A stretch of DNA of 64,000 bases, from assembly GCA_902729315.2 (NCBI GenBank), contig LR746272.1, forward strand, positions 4,533,037 through 4,597,036. Direction: 5' to 3'. Below the pieces are notes generated by a model, which was not told the origin of the DNA, ran no database searches, and was given only the letters and a program-made list of their open reading frames with translations. The translations under genes and the position numbers were made by a program. Numbering within the stretch: the stretch's first letter is position 1; the number at the start of each line of letters is the position of its first letter. This document shows positions 50,060 through 62,577 of the stretch, one piece after another. Source of the stretch: Spirodela intermedia. Taxonomy: Eukaryota > Streptophyta > Magnoliopsida > Alismatales > Araceae.

Positions 50060-51260
50060 CCTATAAATAAGGCATTTCAACCGAAATTAGGGCAAGAGAG
50101 AAAATCACAATTTTTAAGTGATGGTTGTTGATTCAACAATGATTTCTTCTCCTCATCAACACTTTCACCTCTCAAAAAAAATAAGGACAAGGTTGTTTAC
50201 TTTAAAGAAGATGTGGACATCTCTCTAACCCTCAAGACCTTACTACTTTAGCCCAATATTTTTTAAGTAACTTCAACAATTCTTAGTGAACAAAAAAGAA
50301 GATTTTAAGGGCTGTAGAAAACTCATTTCATATTGCTCTTTGTTTCTATTTTAGTATGTGATGTGTAGATTGGTTGAAACACCCATGTGTGCAGTCAAGA
50401 TAATCATATTGTTCATTGAGGCATCTATGATGTGCCTACAACAAAGAGACCTAAAGACTTAGAAATTATAGAGATAGAGTTCTAGGTTGAATAATTGTAA
50501 GCTCTCAAAGCTTGAGAATGTAAGGGGTCCTTGATCCCCATAAGATTGAAGAGTATTTTGGGGGTGAAATAGTAAAATTAAGGTGAAGTCCTCAAAAATA
50601 GATATAGGACAAAGGAGTTTGACCGAATCATTATAAGATCTGATGTGAATTATCTTTTGTTGATTTTTCTATATTTATATATTAATAGAAAATTAAATAA
50701 ATAAGATATTAATATATATAAAAGAGAAAAACATATCATATATATATATATCTTAAATTTAAAATAAATTCATCCCTTCTCCTAAATTATCCAGCCATAT
50801 AGGGACCAGCATTATGAATTTCAATAAATGTTCTTTAGTAAATAATCGTAGAAACCAAAGGTATTAACTATTGGGTGGAGGAATCTTAGGTATTCAATAA
50901 GGTTTTCATGATGTAAGATATGTTGGATTTTAGATTGCATAGAAATCAAGAAGGGAGGGATTGAATTAATCATATTATAATTTACAAAAAAATATGAAGA
51001 CATTATTGATAAATGCAATAATAAACCAATCTATTTTGACTGCAAAAAATTGAGACATTTGAATGCTGATTGTCCAAGGCTAAAGATTGACAAAAGAGAA
51101 AAAAAGTAATAGTAACTACTTGGAGTGATGAAGATAATCCTTTACCAGAGTCTAAAGAAGAGAGTAGAGACAACCTTCGTGTACAGAAGAGTTATGTGGT
51201 TTTCTTGCTGAAATTGGTGATGCTTTAGTTGTTGTTAATTCAAAGCTTTAAAAAGTCTAG
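50060..51260 (+). pseudogene. Copia-type retroelement relic with gag zinc knuckle
   Basis: Near 51030-51090 the + strand encodes YFDCKKLRHLNADCPRLK, a decayed CX2CX4HX4C zinc knuckle typical of Ty1/copia gag (one Cys and the Gly changed), followed by a Lys-rich linker and an acidic TTWSDEDNPLPESKEES segment as in those gags. Just upstream, about 50060-50650, is LTR-like sequence with a TATA-like CTATAAATAAGG and a GACCGAATCATTATAAGATC stretch like the R-U5 part of copia LTRs. Frames break after about 51260. Confidence 0.5.
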
Positions 51261-52228
51261 AAAAGAAAATATTACACTAAAAGAAAATCTCAAAATTATT
51301 TACAATGAATAAAAAAACTAGCAAGAAGTATATAGGAATTCTGATATTCAAAATCTCTCTCAATTTGTTAACATAAAAATTATTTAAATCAACATACAAA
51401 GTCAATACACATATATCAAAAGCCATATAGAAGATTCGAAGAGCCTTCTTTGCTCTTTATTACCACACTTTTTCAAAAAAAATGTTAAACACCACCATCA
51501 TGGTATGAGACAAACCCACTTGTTTTCATAGTTGTGGCTACTTGAGTTGCCCTTTAAATTTGTAAATATTTTAGAAAATCAAAGCTCAATAAAGGCCTTG
51601 GAAGATATCAGAAGCAAACCTCATCAGATACCTAGGAGATGCTTCAGCTTCTTCTTTCTCCCCTGCGAAAGAGGAGTTGAAGAGCCTCTCAAATAGTGGA
51701 AAAGTACATTCTATTTAACCCCATTAAAAATTTATCAACACAAGACTGCGGAGTCTCTATATACTAATAATATGAATGAGAAAACAATCACATGAGGAAG
51801 GCATCCTACACAAGAAATTCTCCGTTTCTTGATTCACCCATTGCATTCCTAAGATTGTAGACCATTTTTTATGAACAGAAGAAAATTCCTTCTGCTCATA
51901 TGTTGAGATCCTCCGAAAGCACCACCATCCGCTGCTCAGCTTGAACAAGGCGTGAAAAGGTTGGGGTTAGAGAGGAATGAAAAAGATTCAGAAGCTTGGG
52001 CCTCGGAGATACGTTTGGTGTAAGGATAGCAAAGAGAATTAAGTTTCATTGATAGGAATCAAAGCCAAAGGAGGTCAAGATGGACTTCGTCCAGGACAAA
52101 GAAGGTCTCATGGGTGTCACCGCATACTCTGCTCCCTCTTGTCTTCGTCCCTGAACCGCGAAGGCCCGATGGTAGACGGAAAAAAACTCTGTTTCTCGAC
52201 GACAGACGATCAACAGAGGGGTCCGCCT
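51261..52228. other. Intergenic DNA and STN1 3' flank
   Basis: No coding exon recognised. The last part before 52229 would be the 3' untranslated region of STN1. Confidence 0.45.
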
Positions 52229-52801
52229 TCAGCCGTCTTCGGAGGGCGTCTTCCTCTTGTTCCCGGTGGCGGAGCGGTTGATGGGGTAGGGCGGCGTCGG
52301 CCGGCCGTAGCAGCGGCGAGCCAGGCGGAGGCACTGCAGCCAGTGCAACGCCTCGGCGTTGGGGTCCCTCTCCGCCACCACGCCGCCCACCGTCAGCTGC
52401 AGCGTCCCGCGGAACGCCGTGAGCCGGCCCCGCACGCGCACGAGGGCCCCCATCTGAGCCCTCGACGCGTGGCCCTCGGCGGCGCGGCCCAGCATCTCGA
52501 CCTCCGACGGGGGCCGCCCCGCCAGGTGGCGAGGGATCGCCGGGGAGAGGCCGTCGCCCGCCGGCGGCCGCCCCGCGAGGAGGCGGTGGTTCAACCAGAG
52601 GACGCAGGGGATGCACCCGGTGCCGTCGTCGAGGAGGAAGCGGATGAGCTTTTCTCGCCGCTCCCAGGCGACCACCACGCCCACGGCCTCCGCCCTCGAG
52701 ACGGCGCGGCCGCCCGCGATGCAGAAGGAGGCTGACCTGCCGGCGAGGCCCAGGAGCTCCCGGGCGAGGAGCTTCACGTGGGCGTCCTCAGTCGAGCCCA
52801 T
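52229..52801 (-). CDS. STN1: CST complex subunit STN1
   Basis: A single exon of 190 residues. STN1 is the small OB-fold subunit of the CTC1-STN1-TEN1 complex, which protects telomere ends and helps complete lagging-strand synthesis in the nucleus. The plant protein is short (about 160 residues in Arabidopsis) and intronless, as here. Landmarks are HVKLLARELLGL at the start, VSRAEAVGVVVAWERREKLI, DDGTGCIPCVLWLN, GALVRVRGRLTAFRGTLQLT and VVAERDPNAEALHWLQCLRL. The last of these is nearly diagnostic of plant STN1. The start at 52801 was chosen because the frame runs further upstream (to 53119) but that extension is Arg/Lys/Pro-rich, lacks family similarity and overlaps the CAT9 exon. The C-terminus ends with a basic NKRKTP stretch that could aid nuclear import. 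The gene is extremely GC-rich and lies head-to-head with the CAT9-type gene. Confidence 0.92.
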   Translation of the reverse strand: MGSTEDAHVKLLARELLGLAGRSASFCIAGGRAVSRAEAVGVVVAWERREKLIRFLLDDGTGCIPCVLWLNHRLLAGRPPAGDGLSPAIPRHLAGRPPSEVEMLGRAAEGHASRAQMGALVRVRGRLTAFRGTLQLTVGGVVAERDPNAEALHWLQCLRLARRCYGRPTPPYPINRSATGNKRKTPSEDG

Positions 52802-53034
52802 TGCTGCGCCTCCGGAGCGAGGGAAAGGCTTCCCTTTTGCGAGCGAGCGAGCGGGAAAATGAAGAGGAAGAAGAAGAGAGCCCCCAAAATGGGAGAGAAA
52901 AGGCGGGCCCGGGATCGCCTCCGCTTTCTGGGCTTTTCTCCGGGCCGAGCCCGCTTTCTGGGGTTTCCTTCTTACCTGCGATCTTCGTCGTCCTAGTTCG
53001 CGAAGAGAGAGGAAGGGGAAGAGTAAGAGATCAG
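52802..53034. promoter_or_regulatory. Shared divergent promoter between STN1 and CAT9-type gene
   Basis: Only 233 bp separate the two start codons, so both leaders and core promoters must fit here. The strip includes GAAGAGGAAGAAGAAG-type purine sequence and two GGGCC-type GC boxes (near 52904 and 52941). No clear TATA box was seen for either gene. Confidence 0.65.
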
Positions 53035-56000
53035 ATGGGCGTAGGACGGGGGCAAGACGCCAGCTCTTCCGCTCCGCCGCCCGGCGCAATGGCTTCCTTC
53101 TTCTCCAGTTTCCGGTCATCCGCTCTCCGGAGGAAGATTCCGTCCCCGGCTACTGGCGAACCAGCCGATGGCCGTCTTCTCGTCCGCCGTCTTGGCTTGG
53201 TGCAGCTCATCCTCATTGGGATTGGCGCCTCCGTAGGGTCCGGGATCTTTGTCGTCACTGGCACTGTCGCCCGTGACGCCGGCCCCGGTAGCGTCTCCTC
53301 CAGCCGAGTGAATAACATTCATCGAACTATCCTATTTATTTATTGCTAGATTTGATCTTCTATGGAAATAGAGTTTGCTCCAAAATTCAGGCATCCAACA
53401 TAATTCATCAGAATTTTCCTTCGCAGGAAATTTGCAACTGTACTTCATGCTCTTTTCTCCTCATTTTTGTTTCTCAACCACATTCTTTGAATTCCTTCCA
53501 TAGGAGCTTTCTATTTACCAAAACTTGGACACTCTAGAGTTTTTTTGCCGTTTACAGAGTGTGGTCTATCATGGCATCATCATTTGACAACTTTTGTAGT
53601 GATCAGAAAGGAGATGCTTTTCATTTCATACAGTGATGCGAATGAGTATTCTACGTTCACACGACATTACTAGGCTCCGATGACATGAACTGCTGTGAAC
53701 TCTATTTGCCTAGACTTTAGCAAGGATATGAATGGTAAAGGTCTTTCTCATTGTCCATGTTTCTCGCTGTGGGAGGTTGAATCCTGTCAGACTTTTATGT
53801 TGCACCGCTTTAGATTTTAACATCGAATCTTTTTAGATTTCATGTCATCGCAACATGCATAGATTTACCATTCCTGGCATGTTCCCTTGTTCTTTGTCGA
53901 TATCTGGGCCAACCCTTGCTTGTTACTCACTGGTTGCTGGTTCAAATGCAGCCGTCACGGTCAGTTTCATTTTAGCCGGAGTTGCCAGCGCGCTTAATGC
54001 CTTGTGCTATGCGGAGCTATCTTCGTATTTCCCTGCTGTAGTTGGTGGAGCATACCTGTACACTTATGCTGCATTCAATGAGCTAACAGCTTTTCTCGTC
54101 TTCACACAAGTTATGGTAGACTACCATATTGGAGCAGCGAGCATAGCACGGAGCTTAGCGAGTTATGTGGTCGCCACTCTGGAGCTATTTCCTCTATTCA
54201 GGGGACATTTTCCTAGCTGGATGGGAAAAGGAGGCAAAGAGCTCTTCGGGGGAGCAGTATCTATCAATTTACTTGCCCCGATTCTTCTTCTAATCTTAAC
54301 AGCAATTCTTTGCCGTGGTGTTGGCGAGTCCTCTATGGTGAACTCACTCATGACAACCACCAAAGTAATCTCTCTTTGCCTTATGTGCTTCTTTCCTTTG
54401 AATAATTTTCATTGTAACCTGGATGATTAACTCATAATATATGATGCAATTCCCAAAAGGATGAAAATGTCCAACAAAACTCAAAGAAACTAAAAAATGA
54501 AAACAAAGAAGAAGCTAGGACTAAGGTATAAAGCTGACATGACCTCAAATGGTCGGGGAGCGAGCATCCAAAGTAACTAAGAATCAGTGAGGACCATCTA
54601 CCATGTATATCGTGTACCTGAGAAAATATCATAGTCTAACAGCCATAATCTTCTAGTATTATGCTGTTAATCATCCTACTAATTTTTCGTATATAGTGTC
54701 TATATAGAAGATAAAATTTACAGTTTTAAAAAACCACGTTCTTTTGACCATGTATTAATGACAGACATCATGTAATTAATTTCTTTCATAAATAATACCC
54801 AACTGGATCAATATGATTGAAGCCAACCTGGATCATATTTCAGCAACTCGCGATACGCAGGTTAACACTGTTCGAGTTTTGTTTTTGGTGGTATGTCGAA
54901 CCTACCTTGATTTAAATTGGGGTACCTGGCTTGTCCAATTCCCATGGAGATTAGGTCTTTGAACCTCCGAAACTAGAGATGACCCATGATCATATCTCCC
55001 TTTTTAAGGAACAAAAAACAAATCTTAAACTTCTGTCATTTTTCTGTCTTGTGTTCCTCAGAATCTCAGTCATTTCTTAACCCTTTTTTAATTGATGGAT
55101 AGCAGTAACATTCCATAGAAGATATGTTCTGAATTTAAGATGTTCATACTGCGCATTGGTCAATTTTCTGTCAGATTTTTATCTCAAGCTCAAACCTGAA
55201 AGAAGAAAAAGAAAAATTCCATTGCCTCAGTTTTTATCATTCTTGTCATTGGATCTACCTAGACACTGTTAGGTGATTGGATGCTCTCAACCTGGTATTT
55301 GTTGAGAAGTTTTCTAGCATCCTTTGTTGTTAAAAGGCTTTCTCTTGAATATTGAAGTGCATAGCTCTATTAGTACAATAACACTGAAAGCATGGATATG
55401 ATGCAATTTTATCTGTACTATTTATTTAATTAAAATTTAATGAAAATTACTTAGAAGAGATGAATGAAATGTATCACATATAAAGTTGATCTAATGCACA
55501 TGAAGCATTTTCTGCCTGATACATTTTTTTATTTCACATCTGTATGATATGCAGTCTGCAGATAGCAGAAAGCTACAACAGCTCAGAGATGGCTGGGTCA
55601 TTAATCACAATATGACTGCATTTTTTTAAAATCTTTGCTGCTGTTGATTTGTGTGAGATCTTTCTAAATATTACTCCATATTCCAATCAAGAGAAAAAAA
55701 AAAGTGTTCATTTTTAACATCCATAGTTGGTTCCGTGTAATGGTTGTATTATCTGCCGTATCTACTAAAAATTTCAACAAACACTTTATCTCATTTGTTG
55801 ATTCTACTTTCAACATTTGAAATTTTCATTCAGCATCTGCTGACAGCTTGTGATGCACAGAAGCTTGAACCTTAAGCCAGAACCCCAATGAAAATTTTGA
55901 CTTTAGGTTTCTTACCTTAGTAGGAATGCAATCTTGTCACTAATACTTCATTTGCATAATAAATGGAAAAACAAATGAGTGGGTTTTGTGATTTGCAATT

Positions 56001-59000
56001 TAGGGAGTTAGAGTCCTCGGTCTCAGATCATTTTTCTGAAAGGGATCCGATGGTCAGATTGATTAATATCCATTAAAAGTATTATCATGTAGATTATAAC
56101 CTGTGAATTGCTCTTTTTCTGAAGAGTTCACTTCATATCAAGTATTTAATATTTCAGGGTCCCCTGTTCCTTAATTAGATATAATATATTAATTCTTTAG
56201 CTCCATCACTGATTGTATGATGAGTGACCATTGCAAACGTATCAGGTTCCCTGAAGGTGATTGATACATTGGTTGTAGGGTTCTGAAGATTGTGTAATTT
56301 AATGGCTGTCAAAATGCAAAACCAACAATCAGATTAGAAATTACTATGTGGGGCAGGGTTGTTTTCCATCTTAGATGTACTACAGATTTTATTACTTGAA
56401 GAATCACTGTAGATTCTACCACCGTATATCTATATGGTGAGTGGAGAGGAAGCTTGAAGAAACTCGAAATGTAAAGCAAATGGAAGACTTTCTGTAAAAC
56501 TTTTGTGGGGAAAGTTTAACCCTGACTTAATCAAGCAAAAAAAAAAACATTATTCTGTAAAGTCCCCAAGAAGTGCTGTGAAATTCACTTTCTGGGGAGG
56601 TTCATATTTAATTATAGGAACTGAAAAATATTCGTATCATAACGGTATGGTGGATTGGTTAAGTAACCTGAAGTACGAAAAAGATGAGTGGATCATGCTG
56701 CCCCCAGCAGTTGTATGGGCTGTTAGTTTTGGTAAAAGGAATTTCATAGAGAAATTTTCTAAAACTTTTCTTCTGATGACTAGGTTGTGACGCTTATGGA
56801 AGACTGATCGTGCACTGTGATTTATCTAGTCGCTCTACGATTTAAAAATGTCTTGTGACAGGACTGTTTCTCAGTCTGTAGTCTGGGACATTTCGGTGGG
56901 TAGAAGCAGTCACCTAGGTCTTTCCACGGATTTTATTTTTATTTTTATTTTTATTTTTATTTTTATTTTTTATTTTTTATGGGTTTGGATGTGCTTGCTA
57001 TTTCTGAACTGGGGGGATTTCAGGGGCAATCCATCAACATCTTCAGTATGGTTTCTTTTGAAACTTCAGAAATGAAATGTGAACAGTAATAGTGTTCTGT
57101 GCACATTGGATGTGATAGTGGAAAAAGACTTTCATTCAACTACTATCTGACGTAACCTTGCTATTTCCATATTATTCATGTCTATTTTATTTCTTGGATT
57201 TTGATAATGTCTAATTCTGCTGGTCATTGGATTTTGTTCTGAGATTGAATCTGTTTATTTTCTTTTATATAAAGTAGAGTTCCGTTTCCAATCGCTTTCT
57301 GAAGTAATTTCAACCACCACCCTACAGGTGGTCATTGTCATTATTGTCATCTTTTTCGGTGCTTTTGAGGTGGATGTATCGAATTGGTCACCCTTTGCCC
57401 CAAATGGCGTCAAAGCGGTCGTCACTGGAGCTACCGTAGTGTTTTTTGCCTATGTTGGATTTGATGCAGTGGCTAATTCCGCTGAAGAGTCAAAGAGACC
57501 ACAGGTGATTCAATAGGTTGCTTATCATTTGTTTCCTTTTCAGAATCTGTTTTGAATGGTACTGAATGTTTGTCATAAGCTTATTGGCGAGTGTTTTCCT
57601 TGTAACTTTACGTTTTTAATGTGCATCTAATATTTCTCAATCATGCCAATATTATTGGCAAAATATCTTTTTTGAAGAGGGACTTGCCCATTGGCATCCT
57701 TGCTAGCCTTATCGTCTGTGCGCTGCTGTATGTTGGAGTCTGCTTAGTGGTTACGGGAATGGTGCCATACAATTTGCTTAGTGAGGATGCACCACTGGCA
57801 GAAGCTTTTACCTCAAAAGGGCTGAAATTCGTTTCAGTTTTAATCAGTATTGGTGCTATCGCTGGTCTCACCACTACCCTTCTTGTTGGGCTTTTTGTTC
57901 AGGTGACCTAGTTTATTGAAAGTATTAGTCACTCTTCATAGTTTTCCAGCTTGAATCTAACTTTAATTTTTAATGACAGTCCCGGTTGTATCTTGGTCTT
58001 GGAAGGGATGGTCTGTTGCCTTCGGTTTTTGCGGAAGTACATCCTTCGCATCACACTCCTATCAAGGCTCAGCTCTGGGTCGGTGCTGTTGCAGGCGTCA
58101 TGGCTAGTTTTTTTAATGTACATGTGCTCTCTCACATTCTTTCAGTAGGTTCACTGGTGAGTTATCCTCAGATTGATGTTGTCTTGTGCTACCAATCTTT
58201 GGTAATTCGTCACCTTCTTTATGCTTTGCCCGTTTTGACATTTAGTGGCATTTTTCCATTTCTAGACGGGCTATTCTGTTGTTTCTGGCTGTGTCATTGC
58301 CCTCCGTTGGAAGGGTAAGCCCCAAGCTCAACCTGCTATAAGGGGCATTTCAGCTCGGCAGGAAGGGATCATTTGCCTTATTACTATTGCCTGTTCCGGA
58401 TTTATAACTGGACTGTGCTACCGTTTTGGAGCCTCTTTTCCTTTCCCCGTTGCTGCTGTGTTAGTTGCCATACTTGCTGTTGCTTTTCTCCATATTCGGC
58501 AGGTTAGTATCTGAACCATGGGTTTCTCTATTCACATCACCTTCCCTATGCAACTCTGATCCTTTGAATTGAAGTAAACTGTTGGAGTATTTGTGGTGCT
58601 GCTTTTATCATTTGCTCTTGTGTTTGATTTGGACGCTTGCTATCTTCAACTTTCCATTTAAGATGTGAAAGAAATTTTGAACAGTTTGTTGACTGTGAAT
58701 GTTTGTTTATCCTATTTATGTGTAATTTTTTCTTTTGAAAAATATTCTTATCACGTGTGTGTCCCTTGCAACTCTTGACCTTGAGTATTTTAACTTCATT
58801 TTCTTTAAGGGTAACAACCTGTGTTTGAAGTTCATAATCCATTTGATGATGTCTTTAGCACTACAGAGAGAGAGAGAGAGAAAAAAAAAGTGTAGGGCAA
58901 CCGTAGCCGTAGCCCTAGTCATTATGACTGCCACCCCACTCCGCCCTCTCACTCCAAGACAAAATAAAAAATAAAGAAGAAGAAGCCTTTGCCGTGAGAC

Positions 59001-61818
59001 CAGGGAAGGAAGGAGAGTGCGGATGTACGAATGTTAGAGAGAAGAGTAAAGGGTTTCTGGATCATTGGCACCATTCCACTTGTTGGCTTGCTATAAGCAT
59101 GAACTCCAGTCTTTGCCCTTGTTTTTCCAAAACTAAGCCCAATCCTGCCCGGTACCTGTATCAGGCCATCAGTTGTTGTTACCTAGCGTTCAAGCTCGTG
59201 TCCATCAATTGCTCGTGTCATGTCCCTTATATTTTCTTGTGGCAGTGGCACCAGAAGAGCCAGAGCTCAGCACAGATAATACTGTGCATTGATCAGCATC
59301 TGACGAGCTCATTACAGATATCATATGTTAGCAGCAAAGTAAAACTCAGGTCGAGGGATTTGTCAGTAGGTTTGGTGATCTTCAGTATTGAAAGTACCTT
59401 ACATTCATTCTAACATGGTGTGAAGCGGTTTCTAGACCAGGTTTTTTGGTTGACAATCGAATTGGTCATGTTCACCAAAACCCTATTAACAAAAATGAGC
59501 ACATGCCAGCCAATTCATAGAAAACATTGTTTTGTTTGTATATGGTAACTGGTAATTAGTCCCAACATTGAATCATGAAGACACGTGCTTCGTACATCCT
59601 TGACTGTTGTGACATATGGTTATCACAAAATAAAGAATAATAAATCCATCGTGACTCAAAAAAGCTCAGCTAGTTCTGATCTGCATCTAGTCATGTGGAT
59701 AATAACTGGACAAACTACCTTCAGGGGGGGAAAAATCTGATCCTCCCTTGAAAATGGTGAGAAAAGGAAAGAAGGTTGAGCTATAAATGGTAATATTAGC
59801 CAATTGCTTGCATGGTCGCTGCTACCATTAAAAGCATACAGATGAGTAGCAATACGGCAGGCACCAACCTGACCTCTACAGCTGATATGCAGGATCGACG
59901 CGGACCATGCCAAAGAAAATTTTCAGAGGACGTAGGCACCCTGAAAAGCAATTTTCTGAACTTCTACAATTTTGTGTACCCAATTTATGGAATCTCCTTT
60001 TGTATGTACTTTAACCAGTTGATTCATCTGATTCCATTTTCTCCTGGAACAGACCGGTGACTAAAAAGTAGGTGATGATGGCTCCTAGAGTATCAAATAT
60101 TTTGAATATTATAGAAATGAGCAGATCAATAAGCTAATGAAACTTTAATGAAAAATCACACTTTTATATATTAGAAGATAAAACTGAATCAAATACGACA
60201 AACCTAATCATATATTCACAAGTTTTTCGACCTTCATCGAATTCCCATTCCTCACTTGAATATAACTCGCTCTACTCGTCTAAAATTTTTGGTTGTTCCC
60301 CCGAAAGGTGAAGATCATCATTATGTGGACGTGTTCAGTAAGCACACTGATTATCTTGAAAGTTTGGAGGCATTGATCCAGAGGATTGATCTTTCAATAT
60401 CACTTTATTCTTGGTGCTTGGTTGTCTAGAACTAGAATACATTTGACTTTGAGTTTGCTGCATGATAGCATGAAATACATATAAGAAGATCCCCTGCTTA
60501 TGGGACAATCTGATCATAATTTGTGCTTAGATCATACGTTGTGTTTGTCAAATGCTAGCCCTTTTTAAATATCTGTTTGTGTTGTTCTAGGTAGCATTCA
60601 CATTGGCCATGCTTGGACATGCTTTTTTATAATCATAGTCCACTCTTAATTATTTTTCCTCATAATCTGTCGTCGTGCTCTCTAACGTTAATCTTCTTTT
60701 CCAAACAATATTTTTTCTAGGTTCATGCGAATCCCCCAGGCTTCTCTTGCCCCGGAGTTCCAGCCGTGCCAGCGCTCTCAATCTTCTTCAACATCTTCTT
60801 ATTTGCTCAGGTTCGGTTCTGAAACTGTTCCCGTGCGATTTGGTTGGCCTACTTACCATGAACATGCACAGTTGGGAGAACATCTTTTCCAGTTCAAGAC
60901 TCCTCTGGTTCGCATAAGATGAACACATAAGCATTACGAACCACACTTCTCCTATGCAGATTTTTGGCCATGTTCCGATTTTCCCCTTTATAATGTTAAC
61001 ATGATGATGTACTGCGCCAGCCCACTTACCATGTGTACTGCGCCAAAAAAATCATCAGATTTTAAATAACCTGGATGGAAGTATAATAGGACCAGAAAAT
61101 CGGAGATGATAGTGTTTTATTATTATTATTATTATTATTTTAAGAATACCCTTTTAGTCGGTGATAGCAGTGGTAGGAGTATTTATTGGAAACATTCTAC
61201 TGACAAGCGGATCCCATTCTTCACTGATGATGAATTGAAACCAGAACTATATCACGGGCCTACTGCATCTTTTATCACGGACCTTGGTTGGTTCCCTTTC
61301 TTTTCTATTCTTTCTCCCTCCTTTGAGCTCGTTCAAGGTGATCTTCAGTGTGCCGTTTTATCTAATGTGCTGTGCAACGAAGGAATATGTGTAGGCTAAT
61401 AAATAACTGGAGTGGGAGGGAGAACTATCTTTGATGCCCATACCCTGACTTTATTCCTGTAAAAATACAGAAACATGTTTCTTATGCTGTGCCTTTTTTT
61501 TTTTTTTTAAAAATTCATTTCTAGAAAAATCTAAGCCTCTTTTGGGGAGGGGGGGAACTTGGAGAAACCATTTTCTGTCGACCTGAGGAAAATCACAGCT
61601 ACCAGAGTTCATTTTTTATAGAACCCAGCATCAGAAAATCTGTAATCATGATGATATTTGGTTTCTGTCAACAGCTGCATGAAGAAGCATGGTGGAGATT
61701 CGTCATCCTTACCGCTATAGCAGTGATCTTCTATGCCATATATGGCCAATATAATACATTCCGCAAGTGTCCCAATGACTCCGCATACCACAGTATCCCC
61801 ACGGATGAGATTTCCTAA
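53035..61818 (+). CDS. CAT9: Cationic amino acid transporter, CAT9 type
   Basis: Eight exons, 53035-53287, 53952-54364, 57328-57504, 57678-57902, 57980-58156, 58266-58502, 60721-60810 and 61675-61818, all in phase, give 571 residues. It is an APC-superfamily amino acid permease with about 14 predicted membrane segments. Signature stretches are LILIGIGASVGSGIFVVTGT (first helix, the G-S-G-I-F substrate loop), YAELSSYFPAVVGGAYLYTY, VFFAYVGFDAVANSAEESKR, QSRLYLGLGRDGLLPSVFAE, and a last exon with the YAIYGQYNTF motif. Gene order of blocks and C-terminus fit CAT9, which databases label chloroplastic although vacuolar or vesicle location has also been reported. An alternative ATG at 53089 would remove 18 residues. 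Introns 2 (about 3 kb) and 6 (about 2.2 kb) are large; open frames inside them match nothing. Confidence 0.94.
56936..56982 (+). repeat. (ATTTTT)n repeat in CAT9 intron 2
   Basis: Eight or so hexanucleotide T-rich units, grading into poly(T)-rich sequence, about 350 bp ahead of exon 3. Confidence 0.9.
61106..61142 (+). repeat. (ATT)n repeat in CAT9 intron 7
   Basis: About eight TTA units in the intron before the last exon. Confidence 0.85.
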
Positions 61819-62037
61819 CATTTTCCGATGAGCTAATTTGCTCGGTCTTCAGGTACCGACTAGAGACACAGTAGATGTATTTATTGTATCATCTGGTTTT
61901 TATGGCCCGATGCCCATCTGTATCCGACTACTCCTGTTCGTGTATATGTTGGTGAAGTGAAGAGCTGACAAAATCAAACCAGTGTTTTAGGTATTATTTC
62001 TTGGTAGAAAGTCAGTGTTTGTTTGTATGGCTTGCAT

Positions 62038-62074
<37 letters not shown>

Positions 62075-62577
62075 ACTCCCTCTCTATTTGTTCATATTAT
62101 ATGTACACAATTTTTATGAAACCCTTGGCATGTAGTCATATCAAGCACGAGTACGCTCCTTCCATGCTATTTTGTGCAACGCGATCCGCCGGGGAGCCAA
62201 TTACTGGCACTAACTAGGAACGGTTTTGCTTGTTTGTTTGGTATTTGTCCCGCGGAGAGATGAAAATCCTGGAAGAACACAGGGAAGTGTTGTCTTTCTT
62301 GGCTTTCGGACGTTGTCTTACGGCTGATCTATGAGATTAAAAGCGGCCACAGGGACCGCTTGGGCCCTCGAGGCGGAAGGAAGGTCGTCAGAGCGCATCG
62401 TTCCAGTGCGAGATGAACAAGATAGAAGAACCCATAAATCTCGCCGCCCCAACTACTCGGTTTAATGTCTCACCGAAAGACTAAGACTAGAAACTGTGCC
62501 ACTCCAGTAGGCGGCGCTGATGGCTTCCACGGCTGCACCAAATCCCTCCCCGTCCGGCCGTCTAATGTCTCGCCAAG
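61819..62577. other. CAT9 and BRX-like 3' flanks, no gene seen
   Basis: The two genes converge here. The first part is the 3' untranslated region of the CAT9-type gene and includes a (CT)n run at about 62039-62070. The last part is the 3' untranslated region of the BRX-like gene. Confidence 0.5.

Noticed and set aside
52049-52735. 228-codon + strand reading frame
   Set aside because: Antisense to STN1, a product of its GC-rich codons.
53089-53091. Second ATG as the start of the CAT9-type protein
   Set aside because: Possible (it gives MASFFSSFRSS) but the upstream in-frame ATG at 53035 is nearer the promoter; either start leaves the transporter core unchanged.
58994-59413. 139-codon frame inside CAT9 intron 6
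   Set aside because: No family match; lies between two well-supported exons and is probably chance.
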